Source of the DNA: Microcosmobacter sp040493455
Lineage (GTDB): Bacteria > Bacteroidota > Bacteroidia > Flavobacteriales > Flavobacteriaceae
DNA: 64,000 nucleotides
Assembly: GCF_040493455.1 (NCBI RefSeq)
Contig: NZ_JANFDA010000001.1
Location: 372,001-436,000 of the forward strand
Direction: 5' to 3'
Notes under the pieces: generated by a model
Told to the model about the DNA's origin: nothing
Database searches by the model: none
Seen by the model: the letters and a program-made list of their open reading frames with translations, nothing else
Shown here: piece by piece, positions 17,605-26,536 of the stretch
How the letters are laid out: the number at the start of each line of letters is the position of its first letter
Position numbering within the stretch: position 1 is the first letter of the stretch
Program-made: the position numbers and the translations under genes

Positions 17605-17982
17605 TTAAGTATTTGAAGTAGTAGCCAAGAACTTTTCAAACAATTGCTTCATTTTGGCATTGAGGGCTTCAAAAGTTGTACCATCTTTACTAAGGTACAA
17701 AATCATAAACGCATAAGATGTTGAACTATTGTTAAAAAAATCAGCTTTATTTAGGCGATAAGCTTCACGCATCAAGCGCTTTATTCTGTTCCGATCTACG
17801 GCGTTTTTAAAGTAACGCTTAGATACAGACACACCAGTTTTTATAACAGCTTCATCATCGTGCGTGGTCTGAAGATAGATTAGCTTTAGCGGAAAGGCAC
17901 TAACCGATTGCCCTTCTTTAAATAAAAGATCGATCAAGATTTTGCTCTTCAGCTTTTCTTTTTTAGGGAAAGATGCATCCAT
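17605..17982 (-). CDS. rnpA: Ribonuclease P protein component
   Basis: A 125-residue basic protein that works with RNase P RNA to mature tRNA 5' ends. The signature is GVSVSKRYFKNAVDRNRIKRLMREAYRLNK (RNR box, about residues 52-81). It lies between the S24 repressor gene and the S41 protease on the same strand rather than beside rpmH, as is common in Bacteroidota. Confidence 0.95.
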   Translation of the reverse strand: MDASFPKKEKLKSKILIDLLFKEGQSVSAFPLKLIYLQTTHDDEAVIKTGVSVSKRYFKNAVDRNRIKRLMREAYRLNKADFFNNSSTSYAFMILYLSKDGTTFEALNAKMKQLFEKFLATTSNT

Positions 17983-17997
17983 TAGATTATAATAACT

Positions 17998-18807
17998 CTA
18001 GTTTAGAGAACGACGATGCAAAGCAGTTTCGAGGTCTACAATTTTACTTTCCAGATCGTGAAGTCTATCATAGATATCCACGGGCTCTGGCATTTGTTTG
18101 GATGCGTACATGGTAACATACCACATTTCTTCAATGTCTTCTGCGTTTATAGTATAAGTTGGATAGTTACCATCTTTATTGTCGCTTTTTAGAATCAATT
18201 TTTGACGTTCCTCAACTCTATTGATAACACGCTTTAGCACAACACCTTCAGCTTTACTAACAATGACATAAACACGACCATCCTTTATGTCTCTTAGGTC
18301 TTCGACATATTTACCAAAAACTAGGTCGCCATCAAAAAACGTACGAACCATTGAATTTCCTTTTACTTCGAAACAACGATACGTACCATTAGTAAGGTGA
18401 GGCATATGGAAAGAAGGTAAAGATTCTATATATTCCGGATCACCATAACCATTCAAATAACCAGCCCTTGCTTGAACAGGAACATACACCACATTCTCAT
18501 CACCAGTTTCATTAACAGCAACGACTTGAGGAATTCCTGAATATGTTTGAATTTGACCAGCTTCAGACTTAAGCATAATGTCACTCCTGTTAAAGAGGTA
18601 ATCTGGGTTGATATCAAACTCTTTTATAATTGCCGTAAGCACGTCATAGCCAGGTTTGGTTTTTTTACGAGACCCATCAGACTGTGGTCTTCCATTAACA
18701 ATACTGTCTATTGTTGTTCCTGTAACGCCAATACGTTTAGAAAACGAAAAATTATTCAAATTGAAATGATTGATGATCGCTTTTATTTTATCGTCTATTG
18801 CTTCCAT
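17998..18807 (-). CDS. LexA/CI-like repressor: HTH plus S24 self-cleaving domain
   Basis: A 269-residue regulator. Residues about 1-70 form a helix-turn-helix of the Xre/CI type (NFSFSKRIGVTGTTIDSIVNGRPQSDG). The C-terminal half is an S24 peptidase: candidate cleavage pair Ala-Gly in VQARAGYL, nucleophile Ser in VKGNSMVRTFFDGDLV, and the general-base Lys in GVVLKRVINR. Such proteins cut themselves when RecA is activated by DNA damage, or act as phage-type repressors. An inverted TTTTACAAA/TTTGTAAAA pair lies just upstream, in the gap shared with the divergent 1219-residue gene. It is therefore the likely controller of that operon and of itself; rnpA and the protease follow it. Confidence 0.88.
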   Translation of the reverse strand: MEAIDDKIKAIINHFNLNNFSFSKRIGVTGTTIDSIVNGRPQSDGSRKKTKPGYDVLTAIIKEFDINPDYLFNRSDIMLKSEAGQIQTYSGIPQVVAVNETGDENVVYVPVQARAGYLNGYGDPEYIESLPSFHMPHLTNGTYRCFEVKGNSMVRTFFDGDLVFGKYVEDLRDIKDGRVYVIVSKAEGVVLKRVINRVEERQKLILKSDNKDGNYPTYTINAEDIEEMWYVTMYASKQMPEPVDIYDRLHDLESKIVDLETALHRRSLN

Positions 18808-18829
18808 AAGTAAAAAAACAGGTAAAACT

Positions 18830-18890
18830 TTTTACAAAATAATTATAAATATGTTTGTATTAATTTGTAAAATGATGTATATTTGTACTC
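18830..18890 (+). promoter_or_regulatory. Promoter and inverted operator between repressor and toxin operon
   Basis: TTTG (18854-18857), a 20-bp spacer and TATATTTG (18878-18885) form a consensus Bacteroidota promoter facing the 1219-residue gene. Perfect 9-bp inverted words TTTTACAAA (18830-18838) and TTTGTAAAA (18864-18872) bracket its -33 element. The 40 bp from 18851 to 18890 closely match 28315-28354 ahead of the lysis genes. Binding by the adjacent repressor is inferred. Confidence 0.65.
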
Positions 18891-18930
18891 AGATTTGTTG
18901 CTAATATAGTGAAAATAGCAGTGAATTCAA

Positions 18931-19062
18931 ACATTTGTAATAATTATAAATGTTTTTTGATTAGATTTTTTCCAAGACGTCTTTTTGAAATCTAAATTTT
19001 GGGCTGTAAATCAATAAGTTAAGATTTACAGCGCATTTAAAGTTTATGCCTTGTATTAAGGC
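18931..19062 (+). other. Structured leader of the 1219-residue gene
   Basis: About 260 bp separate the promoter from the start codon. It holds a near-perfect palindrome at 18931-18953 (one mismatch in 11-bp arms), a 10-bp stem GCTGTAAATC/GATTTACAGC (19003-19012 with 19023-19032), and a small GCCTT/AAGGC hairpin at 19048-19062. The rest of the gap 18808-19153 holds the promoter and nothing else that I can identify. The hairpins may stabilise the mRNA or regulate translation. Confidence 0.45.
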
Positions 19063-19153
19063 GATTGTACACGAAGAACCTGTTAGAAAAGCGAAAAATT
19101 AAACAGTTCTAAGTAAAGAACTTAAACGAATGTATAAACTTTAAAATTAAAAA

Positions 19154-22100
19154 ATGAGTACAGAAAATAAGAACAAACAAACCTTATTTAGGTTTGTGAG
19201 TTTAAGAAACCCAAATCTAACAGAAACAAAAAAAGAGAACTTAGCTTTTATCCACAGACCATTAGATGTAACAGGTGTATTTGATGAAGCTAGCGCTTCT
19301 GACACAAAAACCAGATTTCAGGCCTTATTGGCTAAAGCTGGAGAGTTTGCGTCTAGTGCTTATAGATCCGTAGGTGACATAGAAAAGGCGGGCTTGGATG
19401 GCTTACAAAAGGTTGGAGAGTCTATAAATAAAGGAGAAGACCTTTCCTCAAGTGACTTGGAACTTTGCAAGTCTGAATACGAAAGGTTGAGCAATGAATC
19501 TATAAGAATACTTTGGGATAATTTAGTTTACCAATTTGTAACACAAAAAGATTTTTATTTAAAAGAAGGCTTAGCACAGGTTATCAAGGCACTACATATA
19601 GGTTACGCGTCGACTTTAGATACAAAAGATGAAAAGCTCAAAAAAATCAATGGAGATGATTTTGTGAAAAGAGCATTTGGAGCTAAAATAATTATTCCCA
19701 TCGCCATTTCAGAAAAAGAAAGCTCGACTACAGAAGAGGTGATTTTAACTGAAAAAGATGCTGGACGATTAGAAGTTGACTTTGAAAATCTGCAAAGAGG
19801 AAAAGATGCGCTATCCGAAAAAGAAAATCTTGAAAAACTAAAGTCAGAAATTGAAGCCATAAAAGAAAAATATTGGGCGGATTATGAAAAGGCATATAAA
19901 ACAGCAAAGGACGCCTATGATGCTACTAATGGTGCTGCCATAGCAGCCTATATCGATCAAGAAGATTATATTGATGAATTAGAAGAATCCAATGCTTCTG
20001 AAGAAGATATAAAAGCTGCTTACGATCAGTTGGATCTCCTTGATTATCCTGAGTTTACATTTAAGTATAAAGATGAGCTCAACTGGGATGATGTTTATGG
20101 ACAGTTGAGTGAAGAATCCTTAGAGTTTTTCTTGGATAATTTCGCTATTGCAGATGAATTTATTGATGGTGAAGTAGACCTAAAGAGAGCTACCGTTGCA
20201 GTTTCGGAAAAAGGAGATTTAACTGTAGATACGAGAACACTTTCATTCAAGCACAATAGTTATGATGATGTTATTTCAGACATTAACGCCAGAGCATTTT
20301 CGGCAGAAAGTGATATCTTGAGCGAAACCAATCTTCCACAAGACGAATTTATTAATATCGGAGGGGCAGTTGTACCGGTTTCAACATCGCCAACCCCTTC
20401 GACACCTCATCTTTCTTATATTTTAAGAGCGAAAAGAAGAGGGTTTTTTGGACCTTCAAGAGGATATGTTACGCTTCAAATCAATGTGGAAAATACTTCT
20501 TGGTCTGTTAGCAGTGCGATCATTAACGCAACAAGAAGTTCGGGTAATGTTACCGAAAACATTGGCAATATTGCCGTGGTGGATAATAAGATTGTCTTTC
20601 CAAACTTCTTAAGAAATAAGATTTCAGACATCTCTAGTTTGAGTATTCAGATCTTCTTTTCTAATGGCAGATCAACCACGCTACAGTTGAGTGCGATTAC
20701 TGTCAATAGATACTACACAGGTATGCTTAGGCTTGTTCCTGTAGTTACCGATCAAGATCCAAAAGAGGATACTACGAATGATGGAACAGAATCAGCAGTG
20801 ACCTTAGGCAAACACTTTGGGCTAAAACGATTGGGTGTGGCAGAATACATGAAAGTAGTACAAAGTACACATGCTTACGTACCAGGTGAAGTTTCTAATA
20901 TAGAAAACGTGATGGCAAGCGAATTGCGTCACAAGTCTATTAATGAATTAACACGTACAGAAGAAACAATAACTACTTCTGAAACTCAAGAAGTTGAAAA
21001 AGTATCTGATACTACCAAGGTCAATCGCGCAGAAATGCAAACTGAAGTTGCAAAGGTGATTGACAAGCAAAAGAGTTTCAATGCACATGCCAATTTCACA
21101 AGAGACACCAAAATAATGAAAATTGATGTTGGTACTGCTTTTGCCAGCAATAACGCACAGCAAACTAGCAACATACAAGCCGTGACTAAGTCTAAGGAGA
21201 TTACGGAAAGAGCTATGGAGCGAGTACAATCCAAGATTAGCGAAGAGCGTATCAATAAGATCATACAAGAAGTTTCATTAACTAATGTACACGAATATGA
21301 TAATAGAGGCGGTATAGGAGAAAATGCTGAGCGTCCACAACATATCACGGGTGTTTATAGATGGGTAGATAAGAAAATGAAGAATCAAATATACAACTAC
21401 GGCAAGCGTTCTATGTTTGAGTTTATGATTCCTGAGCCTGCTAAGTTGCATAGACTAGCGGTTGCGACTACTAAGGCAGAGCATACGTTCACCGCTCCAG
21501 TAGACCCAAGAACAGCCCCTTCTCCACATACCATGAAGAATGCAACTTTGGCTACAGATCAATTGTTACAATATTGGGCAGACATGTACAATGTACAATT
21601 AACCGCCAAGCCAGAAAACAAAAAGCAGATCATACAGGTTAATGGAAATCCACAAAGCAAACACAATTGGACATATAGTAGTGAGCCGCTTCAAATAGAA
21701 CAAGACTATGTGGCTAAATCTGGAAGTGTCCAATGGATGTTTAGAAAAAAAGAACACAGAAGAGGTAGAAACGGACGACGCAGACCCTTCTCGGGCAATT
21801 TCTCGAACCTTAAAGGAGGAAACTTTAGCTTTAGTGGACACAGAAGCGAACGCTCTAAAGGTGGTACCAATACTGTATCTGGGCTGAATTTATCAGACAC
21901 CTTTACATATACAGCTAGCGGACGAAACATTAGCAGCTTCGATATTACTTTAGATCTAAACTGTGAGCCTTCAGCATCATTGAAAAATGCTTGGAAGCTA
22001 GAAAACTTTAATGTTATTATAGAAGCTTACGAAGCAGCACTGCAAGTACACAATGATAAAGTAGCAGAATTCGAGGCAGAGCAAGATGCAAGAGCCGCTG

Positions 22101-22813
22101 AAGATGCTGAGAAAAGAGAAGCTCTTGGAAACTTCTATCGTATCATAGAAGGCGATATCCTTAAGCACAACTGTGTAGCCTATCTGTTACAAAATTATTT
22201 GACCACTTTGGGGCAAGATTTTACTGAAGGTGATAAAATGCAAAACTTTAAAGTAAATCTTACTGAAGATTTAGATAAGTACACAGCTACTGCGAAGTTC
22301 CTAGAACAAGCTTTTGAGTGGAGCATTATGGACTATACCTTCTACCCATACTTCTGGGCAGATCGCAAAGAGTGGCAAGAAATGTATTTAACTCAAAATA
22401 CAGATCCACTATTCAGAAGCTTCTTGCAGGCAGGTATGGCGAGAGTGATTGTAACCGTAAAACCTGGGTTCGAAGAAGCCGTACAATACTTCTTAGAAAC
22501 CGGACGCGTATGGATGGGTGGCGAAACACCTGTTATTGGCGATCCATTGTACATGAGTATTGTTGAGGAAATCAACGAACCAACAGGAGAACCACAAGGC
22601 AAGTACTGGATTACAACGATCCCAACATCTTTGACCATCTTACAAGCAAAATCTGCAGGTCTAGAGGTTGAACAAGCCTTACCAATCTTCCCAGAGGCAG
22701 AACCAGAAAACTGTGAGAACCCAGAGCAGTTAGAAAACACAAGCGCCTTTAAGCTAGACGATGCACAATTAACATCACCTAGTACAAGCGATACAACACT
22801 GTATTCTAGCTAA
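19154..22813 (+). CDS. Large protein of unknown function, first gene of the toxin-lysis locus
   Basis: A 1219-residue protein without signal peptide or membrane segment, so probably cytoplasmic until lysis. Residues about 1-380 are helical and charged, with coiled-coil-like runs. About 410-560 look like a beta domain (Ser/Thr-rich strands). About 575-720 form a long helical region starting YVPGEVSNIENVMASELR and full of Glu/Thr/Gln. Then come GVYRWVDKKM, NYGKRSMFEFMIPEP and a C-terminal domain with YPYFWADRKEW and PTSLTILQ. I recall similar blocks in large uncharacterised bacterial proteins, but cannot name the family. It may be a carrier, scaffold or pore subunit for the toxin encoded next. 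A terminator-like hairpin separates the two. Confidence 0.7.
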   Translation: MSTENKNKQTLFRFVSLRNPNLTETKKENLAFIHRPLDVTGVFDEASASDTKTRFQALLAKAGEFASSAYRSVGDIEKAGLDGLQKVGESINKGEDLSSSDLELCKSEYERLSNESIRILWDNLVYQFVTQKDFYLKEGLAQVIKALHIGYASTLDTKDEKLKKINGDDFVKRAFGAKIIIPIAISEKESSTTEEVILTEKDAGRLEVDFENLQRGKDALSEKENLEKLKSEIEAIKEKYWADYEKAYKTAKDAYDATNGAAIAAYIDQEDYIDELEESNASEEDIKAAYDQLDLLDYPEFTFKYKDELNWDDVYGQLSEESLEFFLDNFAIADEFIDGEVDLKRATVAVSEKGDLTVDTRTLSFKHNSYDDVISDINARAFSAESDILSETNLPQDEFINIGGAVVPVSTSPTPSTPHLSYILRAKRRGFFGPSRGYVTLQINVENTSWSVSSAIINATRSSGNVTENIGNIAVVDNKIVFPNFLRNKISDISSLSIQIFFSNGRSTTLQLSAITVNRYYTGMLRLVPVVTDQDPKEDTTNDGTESAVTLGKHFGLKRLGVAEYMKVVQSTHAYVPGEVSNIENVMASELRHKSINELTRTEETITTSETQEVEKVSDTTKVNRAEMQTEVAKVIDKQKSFNAHANFTRDTKIMKIDVGTAFASNNAQQTSNIQAVTKSKEITERAMERVQSKISEERINKIIQEVSLTNVHEYDNRGGIGENAERPQHITGVYRWVDKKMKNQIYNYGKRSMFEFMIPEPAKLHRLAVATTKAEHTFTAPVDPRTAPSPHTMKNATLATDQLLQYWADMYNVQLTAKPENKKQIIQVNGNPQSKHNWTYSSEPLQIEQDYVAKSGSVQWMFRKKEHRRGRNGRRRPFSGNFSNLKGGNFSFSGHRSERSKGGTNTVSGLNLSDTFTYTASGRNISSFDITLDLNCEPSASLKNAWKLENFNVIIEAYEAALQVHNDKVAEFEAEQDARAAEDAEKREALGNFYRIIEGDILKHNCVAYLLQNYLTTLGQDFTEGDKMQNFKVNLTEDLDKYTATAKFLEQAFEWSIMDYTFYPYFWADRKEWQEMYLTQNTDPLFRSFLQAGMARVIVTVKPGFEEAVQYFLETGRVWMGGETPVIGDPLYMSIVEEINEPTGEPQGKYWITTIPTSLTILQAKSAGLEVEQALPIFPEAEPENCENPEQLENTSAFKLDDAQLTSPSTSDTTLYSS

Positions 22814-22821
22814 TTAATTAA

Positions 22822-22859
22822 CAAAAAAGGTGGTGGTGAATTCATCATCACCTTTTTCT
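22822..22859 (+). terminator. Hairpin with T run between the large gene and the toxin gene
   Basis: Arms at 22824-22839 and 22842-22857 pair throughout if G-T pairs are allowed, flanked by A and T runs. It lies right after the 1219-residue gene and 14 bp before the toxin ATG. No separate promoter is evident for the toxin, so partial read-through would lower toxin yield relative to the first protein. Confidence 0.65.
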
Positions 22860-22872
22860 AAAATTTCGAAAA

Positions 22873-25575
22873 ATGAGAGGTAAAAAATTTCATAAAGTAT
22901 CAGCTTTAGGAGAAGAATCATATGGGGATACAGGCACCCACTACGCTTCCAGGTTAGGGATTCCATTTCACATTTCACAAGATGATTATGAGAACACATA
23001 CATTTCTAATGTTCCAATCAATGTCAAAAAACTCATCAAGGATTTACGCCGTAACCATTTTGAAAACCACAAGTTTGATGCAAAAAATTATATTGATCAT
23101 GGAGCTATTGAAAGAGCCATAGAAGAATCTGCAAAAGCCAGAGAAAAACGAGAAAACAAAAAACTTGAAGAGCTTATTGGACAAAAAATAGACAAAACTT
23201 TAGTAGATAAATCTAGATTACAGCCCAAACTGAAAACAGAATACAAGCCGTTTACAGATCAAGAAGCAGAAAGCATAAGCTATAGTCTTTTATCCAGCAG
23301 TTTATCATTAAATACAACAGTGGGTTATATAGATAATGATGTAAACAAAAATGAACACAATGTTCATATAGATGTATCTGGCAACTCCATTAGTTATGAC
23401 TATTGTATCTACTATAAATCATCAGAACAATCCAATGGTAGAAACAAAGCAATATTAATAAACACAAGCAGTCCTGAAACGTTATTTTTCTTTGTAGAAA
23501 AAGCGTATGGAGATATAGAAGCAGATAAATTGCGCAAGGAGATATATGATGTCTTGGTAGAAAAACTGGAAAAAGCCAAATCTATAGAAACGATCGTTTT
23601 TTTACACGAAAATTTACCACATTACATAAGATATGCATACGATGTAGATGAGAATACAGGAGAGAAACCATATAAACTTCCAGATGAATTGCTTTGGAAA
23701 AATTTTATGTTTTTTGTGAATTTTGATAGAGGAAGTGATGCGAGTTATTATATACTTTATATCATGACGCTTATGACTCCAAAGTATTGTTTAAAAAAGC
23801 TCAAGGAAGATCAAAGCTTAGTTGTAAAAATATATGATGGATTAGATGATAGAAACGCCTTCGATAGGCTGGTTGGTAATTACAAATATTCTAAAACGTT
23901 TGATATAGGCGAAAAGACTCTAGAAATTAGTAATAAAGATGTTTTTGTAACACTTCTTAATTCCTATATACAATTGCACGAAAATGACTCTAGTGTTGCT
24001 GTTTTTGAGCCTAGTGGTGCACATTTTCATCAAGGACACGTAATAAAGGGACACAGTTTTAACGGAAGAGACTCTGACATAAAATACTGGCTAGAGTCAG
24101 ATACGGAAAGAGATAAAATTTATATCAAAAACCGAAAACGAGGTAAAATAGGAAGAGGGCTTACTTTTACTAATCATGGCACAAGTACTATTTATGACTA
24201 TGTCAATATATATTTTGAAGGGTATTATAACCCTTTAGATATTGTAAAGTTTACGCAATACAACGACAAGGGAGAGGCCATAACCATGAATGTTCCTATC
24301 ATATTGATATATCATGCAGATTATGTAGAAGATTGGAAACGTATTTATGAAGGTATTCGTTTTGGCACAAATGTACTTATGATTGTTGTTGGTGTAGCTA
24401 CGCTACATACAGGCCTAGGCTCATTAATGTTATATGCAACGATAACAGAAATAGGTTTAGCTTCTGCAGATATTGTTATACAAAGTGAAAAAGACAGTCC
24501 ATACTTTAAAAAAGGACCAGGGAAAGAATTTTTAGACAGTTGGAATAAGATATATGATGTTGGCACAATAGCTACAGGTGCTCCTGTATTTATAAAAGCA
24601 GCAGCCACTTATGGACCAAAGCTTATAAATTCTGGAGCAGATTTATTACAGGTTACAGGAAAAACCATCACCAATCCTCAAACCTATAAGAAAGTAAAAG
24701 ACCTTACAGAAAAAGCCATACGTAGTCTTGAAATACCTAATTTTAATAAAACTGGTTTAAAAATCCTTAAGGTTGGTTTTACCTCTATTCCAGAGCTTGC
24801 AGGAGCAGGAGCCAAGAGGTTGCAAAAATTAGGCGTGGTTTTTGTAAAAGGAGGAGAGAATACAATAGCAGCTATTTATAAAGGAGTTCCCATTGCTGTT
24901 GGAAGAGCTATTGAGGTTGCAGAACAACTGGGTATCGCCTTAAAATTAAACGGTAAAAAATTAATATCTTATTTACAGGATTTATTAGATGTATGTATAT
25001 TAACATTTAGAAATAAAAAGTTTTTAGATACAGTTATATATGTAACTAAAAATAGGGTTTTAAAAAATGTTTTAAGCATATATGAAGAAGCTATAATCAT
25101 GTTTTATACAACATCTGCTTATAGTGATCTAAATAAAGCTTTAAGAGGGATAATTAATTTAAAAACAGAGTATAAAAGCTTTGAAAGACTATTAAATAAA
25201 GCATTAGACAAATTACCAAATAGTATCTATAACAGTGCAGAGCATACTTTATATCGTTCAGTAGAAATGTCGGAAGAATTAATACAAAGTCTATTTATAG
25301 GCAAAACAGAATATATAGAAAAAGCATTTCTCTCAACAGCATATGATTGGAATAAATTCTTAAACAATTGGTTTCAGTGGTACCCTAACCACAATGTAAT
25401 TTTTAAAATACAGGGTAAGAATGGTAAATTGATAGATGCTATCTCTGATATTGAAGGTGAAGCCGAGGTGCTTTTTAAATCTAATACTAAGTTTGATATA
25501 TTAAATGTTGAAAAAATCAAGAACCCCTTAGATAACACAAAAGAAGTATACGAAATAATTTTAAAAGAAAAATAA
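22873..25575 (+). CDS. Polymorphic-toxin-like protein with C-terminal ADP-ribosyltransferase domain
   Basis: A 900-residue protein with no signal peptide. The C-terminal ~120 residues match the ADPrib_exo_Tox type of ADP-ribosyltransferases in the R-S-ExE class. Arg795 is in TLYRSVEMSEE, Ser821 in KAFLSTAYD, and the Glu863-x-Glu865 pair in EGEAEVLFKSNTKFDIL. Such enzymes move ADP-ribose from NAD onto a target protein, often Arg or actin. Upstream there is a hydrophobic stretch at about residues 495-535 (VLMIVVGVATLHTGLG), common in the delivery parts of polymorphic toxins, and an N-terminal region that I do not recognise. A 101-residue gene follows after one base. Confidence 0.82.
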   Translation: MRGKKFHKVSALGEESYGDTGTHYASRLGIPFHISQDDYENTYISNVPINVKKLIKDLRRNHFENHKFDAKNYIDHGAIERAIEESAKAREKRENKKLEELIGQKIDKTLVDKSRLQPKLKTEYKPFTDQEAESISYSLLSSSLSLNTTVGYIDNDVNKNEHNVHIDVSGNSISYDYCIYYKSSEQSNGRNKAILINTSSPETLFFFVEKAYGDIEADKLRKEIYDVLVEKLEKAKSIETIVFLHENLPHYIRYAYDVDENTGEKPYKLPDELLWKNFMFFVNFDRGSDASYYILYIMTLMTPKYCLKKLKEDQSLVVKIYDGLDDRNAFDRLVGNYKYSKTFDIGEKTLEISNKDVFVTLLNSYIQLHENDSSVAVFEPSGAHFHQGHVIKGHSFNGRDSDIKYWLESDTERDKIYIKNRKRGKIGRGLTFTNHGTSTIYDYVNIYFEGYYNPLDIVKFTQYNDKGEAITMNVPIILIYHADYVEDWKRIYEGIRFGTNVLMIVVGVATLHTGLGSLMLYATITEIGLASADIVIQSEKDSPYFKKGPGKEFLDSWNKIYDVGTIATGAPVFIKAAATYGPKLINSGADLLQVTGKTITNPQTYKKVKDLTEKAIRSLEIPNFNKTGLKILKVGFTSIPELAGAGAKRLQKLGVVFVKGGENTIAAIYKGVPIAVGRAIEVAEQLGIALKLNGKKLISYLQDLLDVCILTFRNKKFLDTVIYVTKNRVLKNVLSIYEEAIIMFYTTSAYSDLNKALRGIINLKTEYKSFERLLNKALDKLPNSIYNSAEHTLYRSVEMSEELIQSLFIGKTEYIEKAFLSTAYDWNKFLNNWFQWYPNHNVIFKIQGKNGKLIDAISDIEGEAEVLFKSNTKFDILNVEKIKNPLDNTKEVYEIILKEK

Positions 25576-25576
25576 C

Positions 25577-25882
25577 ATGACTAAAAAAGAACAATTAGAT
25601 CAATTAATAAAAAGAAATGAAGAGTTAAGTCCAATCATTTTTGTAGGATTTAAAACTAGTAAAGAATTAGAGGAATACACTAATACAATTAAAGCAGAAA
25701 GAGAAGAGTATTATGGGAATCTGCCAAAAATTAAAAAATTAACATGGGAATTAATGACACCAGAAGAACAAGCTAAAAGAATAGAGACAGTCCGTAAAAT
25801 ATTGACAAAAAAGGGTTCCAATAGTCAAGCAGAAATATTAGAAATAATTCGTGATAAAATTGAAAAAGAGGGTGGGTTATAA
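25577..25882 (+). CDS. Candidate immunity or accessory protein for the ADP-ribosyltransferase toxin
   Basis: A 101-residue, charged, helical, cytosolic protein (MTKKEQLDQLIKRNEEL..., LTWELMTPEEQAKRIETVRKILTKKG). It starts one base after the toxin stop, so the two are translationally coupled. That position is where polymorphic toxin systems keep the cognate immunity gene. I do not recognise its family, so the immunity role is inferred from position only. Confidence 0.6.
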   Translation: MTKKEQLDQLIKRNEELSPIIFVGFKTSKELEEYTNTIKAEREEYYGNLPKIKKLTWELMTPEEQAKRIETVRKILTKKGSNSQAEILEIIRDKIEKEGGL

Positions 25883-25895
25883 CTCATGTGTTTAA

Positions 25896-26021
25896 TGTGA
25901 TAATAATTATTGGAGAGTTAAAGTTACCTTTGGAACAGATTATCTTCCTGAATATTATTTTGAAGATCATGAGAAAGGAACGTTAGAGCCAACATTAACT
26001 CGCTATTGGTACCCCAGATGA
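25896..26021 (+). pseudogene. Orphan fragment, probably the last ~40 codons of a displaced toxin tip
   Basis: An open frame without a start codon encodes ...WRVKVTFGTDYLPEYYF... ...TRYWYPR and a stop. The composition (aromatic, charged, strand-like) is that of a toxin C-terminus rather than random intergenic DNA. It is followed by a strong hairpin and then another small immunity-type gene, an arrangement expected for an orphan toxin-immunity cassette in a polymorphic toxin locus. Family unknown. Confidence 0.35.
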
Positions 26022-26060
26022 AGAAAGATATGATTTTAAATGAAAACTTAATTTGAACCC

Positions 26061-26094
26061 CTAAAAGCTACAATGTTGATATTGTAGCTTTTAG
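26061..26094 (+). terminator. Perfect 14-bp hairpin after the orphan fragment
   Basis: CTAAAAGCTACAAT (26061-26074) and its exact inverse (26081-26094) enclose a 6-nt loop. The 3' arm carries GCTTTTAG, so it can act as a terminator, although the T run is short. Confidence 0.6.
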
Positions 26095-26109
26095 ATTTAA
26101 GGATCATCA

Positions 26110-26373
26110 ATGAATAGATTAAATTTAATAAAGAAAAAACTCAACCAATTAGGGTATAGTGTTTATATCGAAGAGGACAATAGTCAAAAAGTATTGAAAG
26201 GAGGGTATACAGGAGACGACATTGAAAAAAACCTATCAATACACATAAATGTTTTAATAGAAAATAATGAAATTGTTTTCATAGATATAGATAAACAAAT
26301 TGCTTCGAAGATAATATTTGAGACGGTAGATGAAACTATTCATTACACAAAAAACAAATACCCTATAGAATAG
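26110..26373 (+). CDS. Small acidic protein, candidate immunity gene
   Basis: An 87-residue protein (MNRLNLIKKKLNQLGYSVYIEEDN... NNEIVFIDIDKQIASKIIFETVDETIHYTKNKYPIE) with alternating strands and helices and no signal peptide. I know no named family for it. Its place after an orphan toxin-like fragment, with its own strong terminator behind, fits a stand-alone immunity gene. Confidence 0.5.
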   Translation: MNRLNLIKKKLNQLGYSVYIEEDNSQKVLKGGYTGDDIEKNLSIHINVLIENNEIVFIDIDKQIASKIIFETVDETIHYTKNKYPIE

Positions 26374-26398
26374 ATAGGCTCTATCATATATAAATTAT

Positions 26399-26430
26399 AA
26401 GCACACATGAAAACATGTGTGCTTTTCTTT
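26399..26430 (+). terminator. Strong terminator after the 87-residue gene
   Basis: An 11-bp perfect stem AAGCACACATG/CATGTGTGCTT with a 4-nt loop is followed by TTCTTTTT. Confidence 0.9.
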
Positions 26431-26536
26431 TTATAGATTGTAGTATTTTTCCTATTTTTAAAAAAATGAAAATCATGTCAACAGATCAAGAAATGAAAGC
26501 TGTTACCGAACATCATGATTCGACAGAAACTAAATT

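Noticed and set aside
19154..25575. The large genes as Tc-toxin subunits (TcA/TcB/TcC)
   Set aside because: No RHS repeats, SpvB-type or neuraminidase-like TcA regions are visible, although release through holin/endolysin would fit a Tc-like logic.
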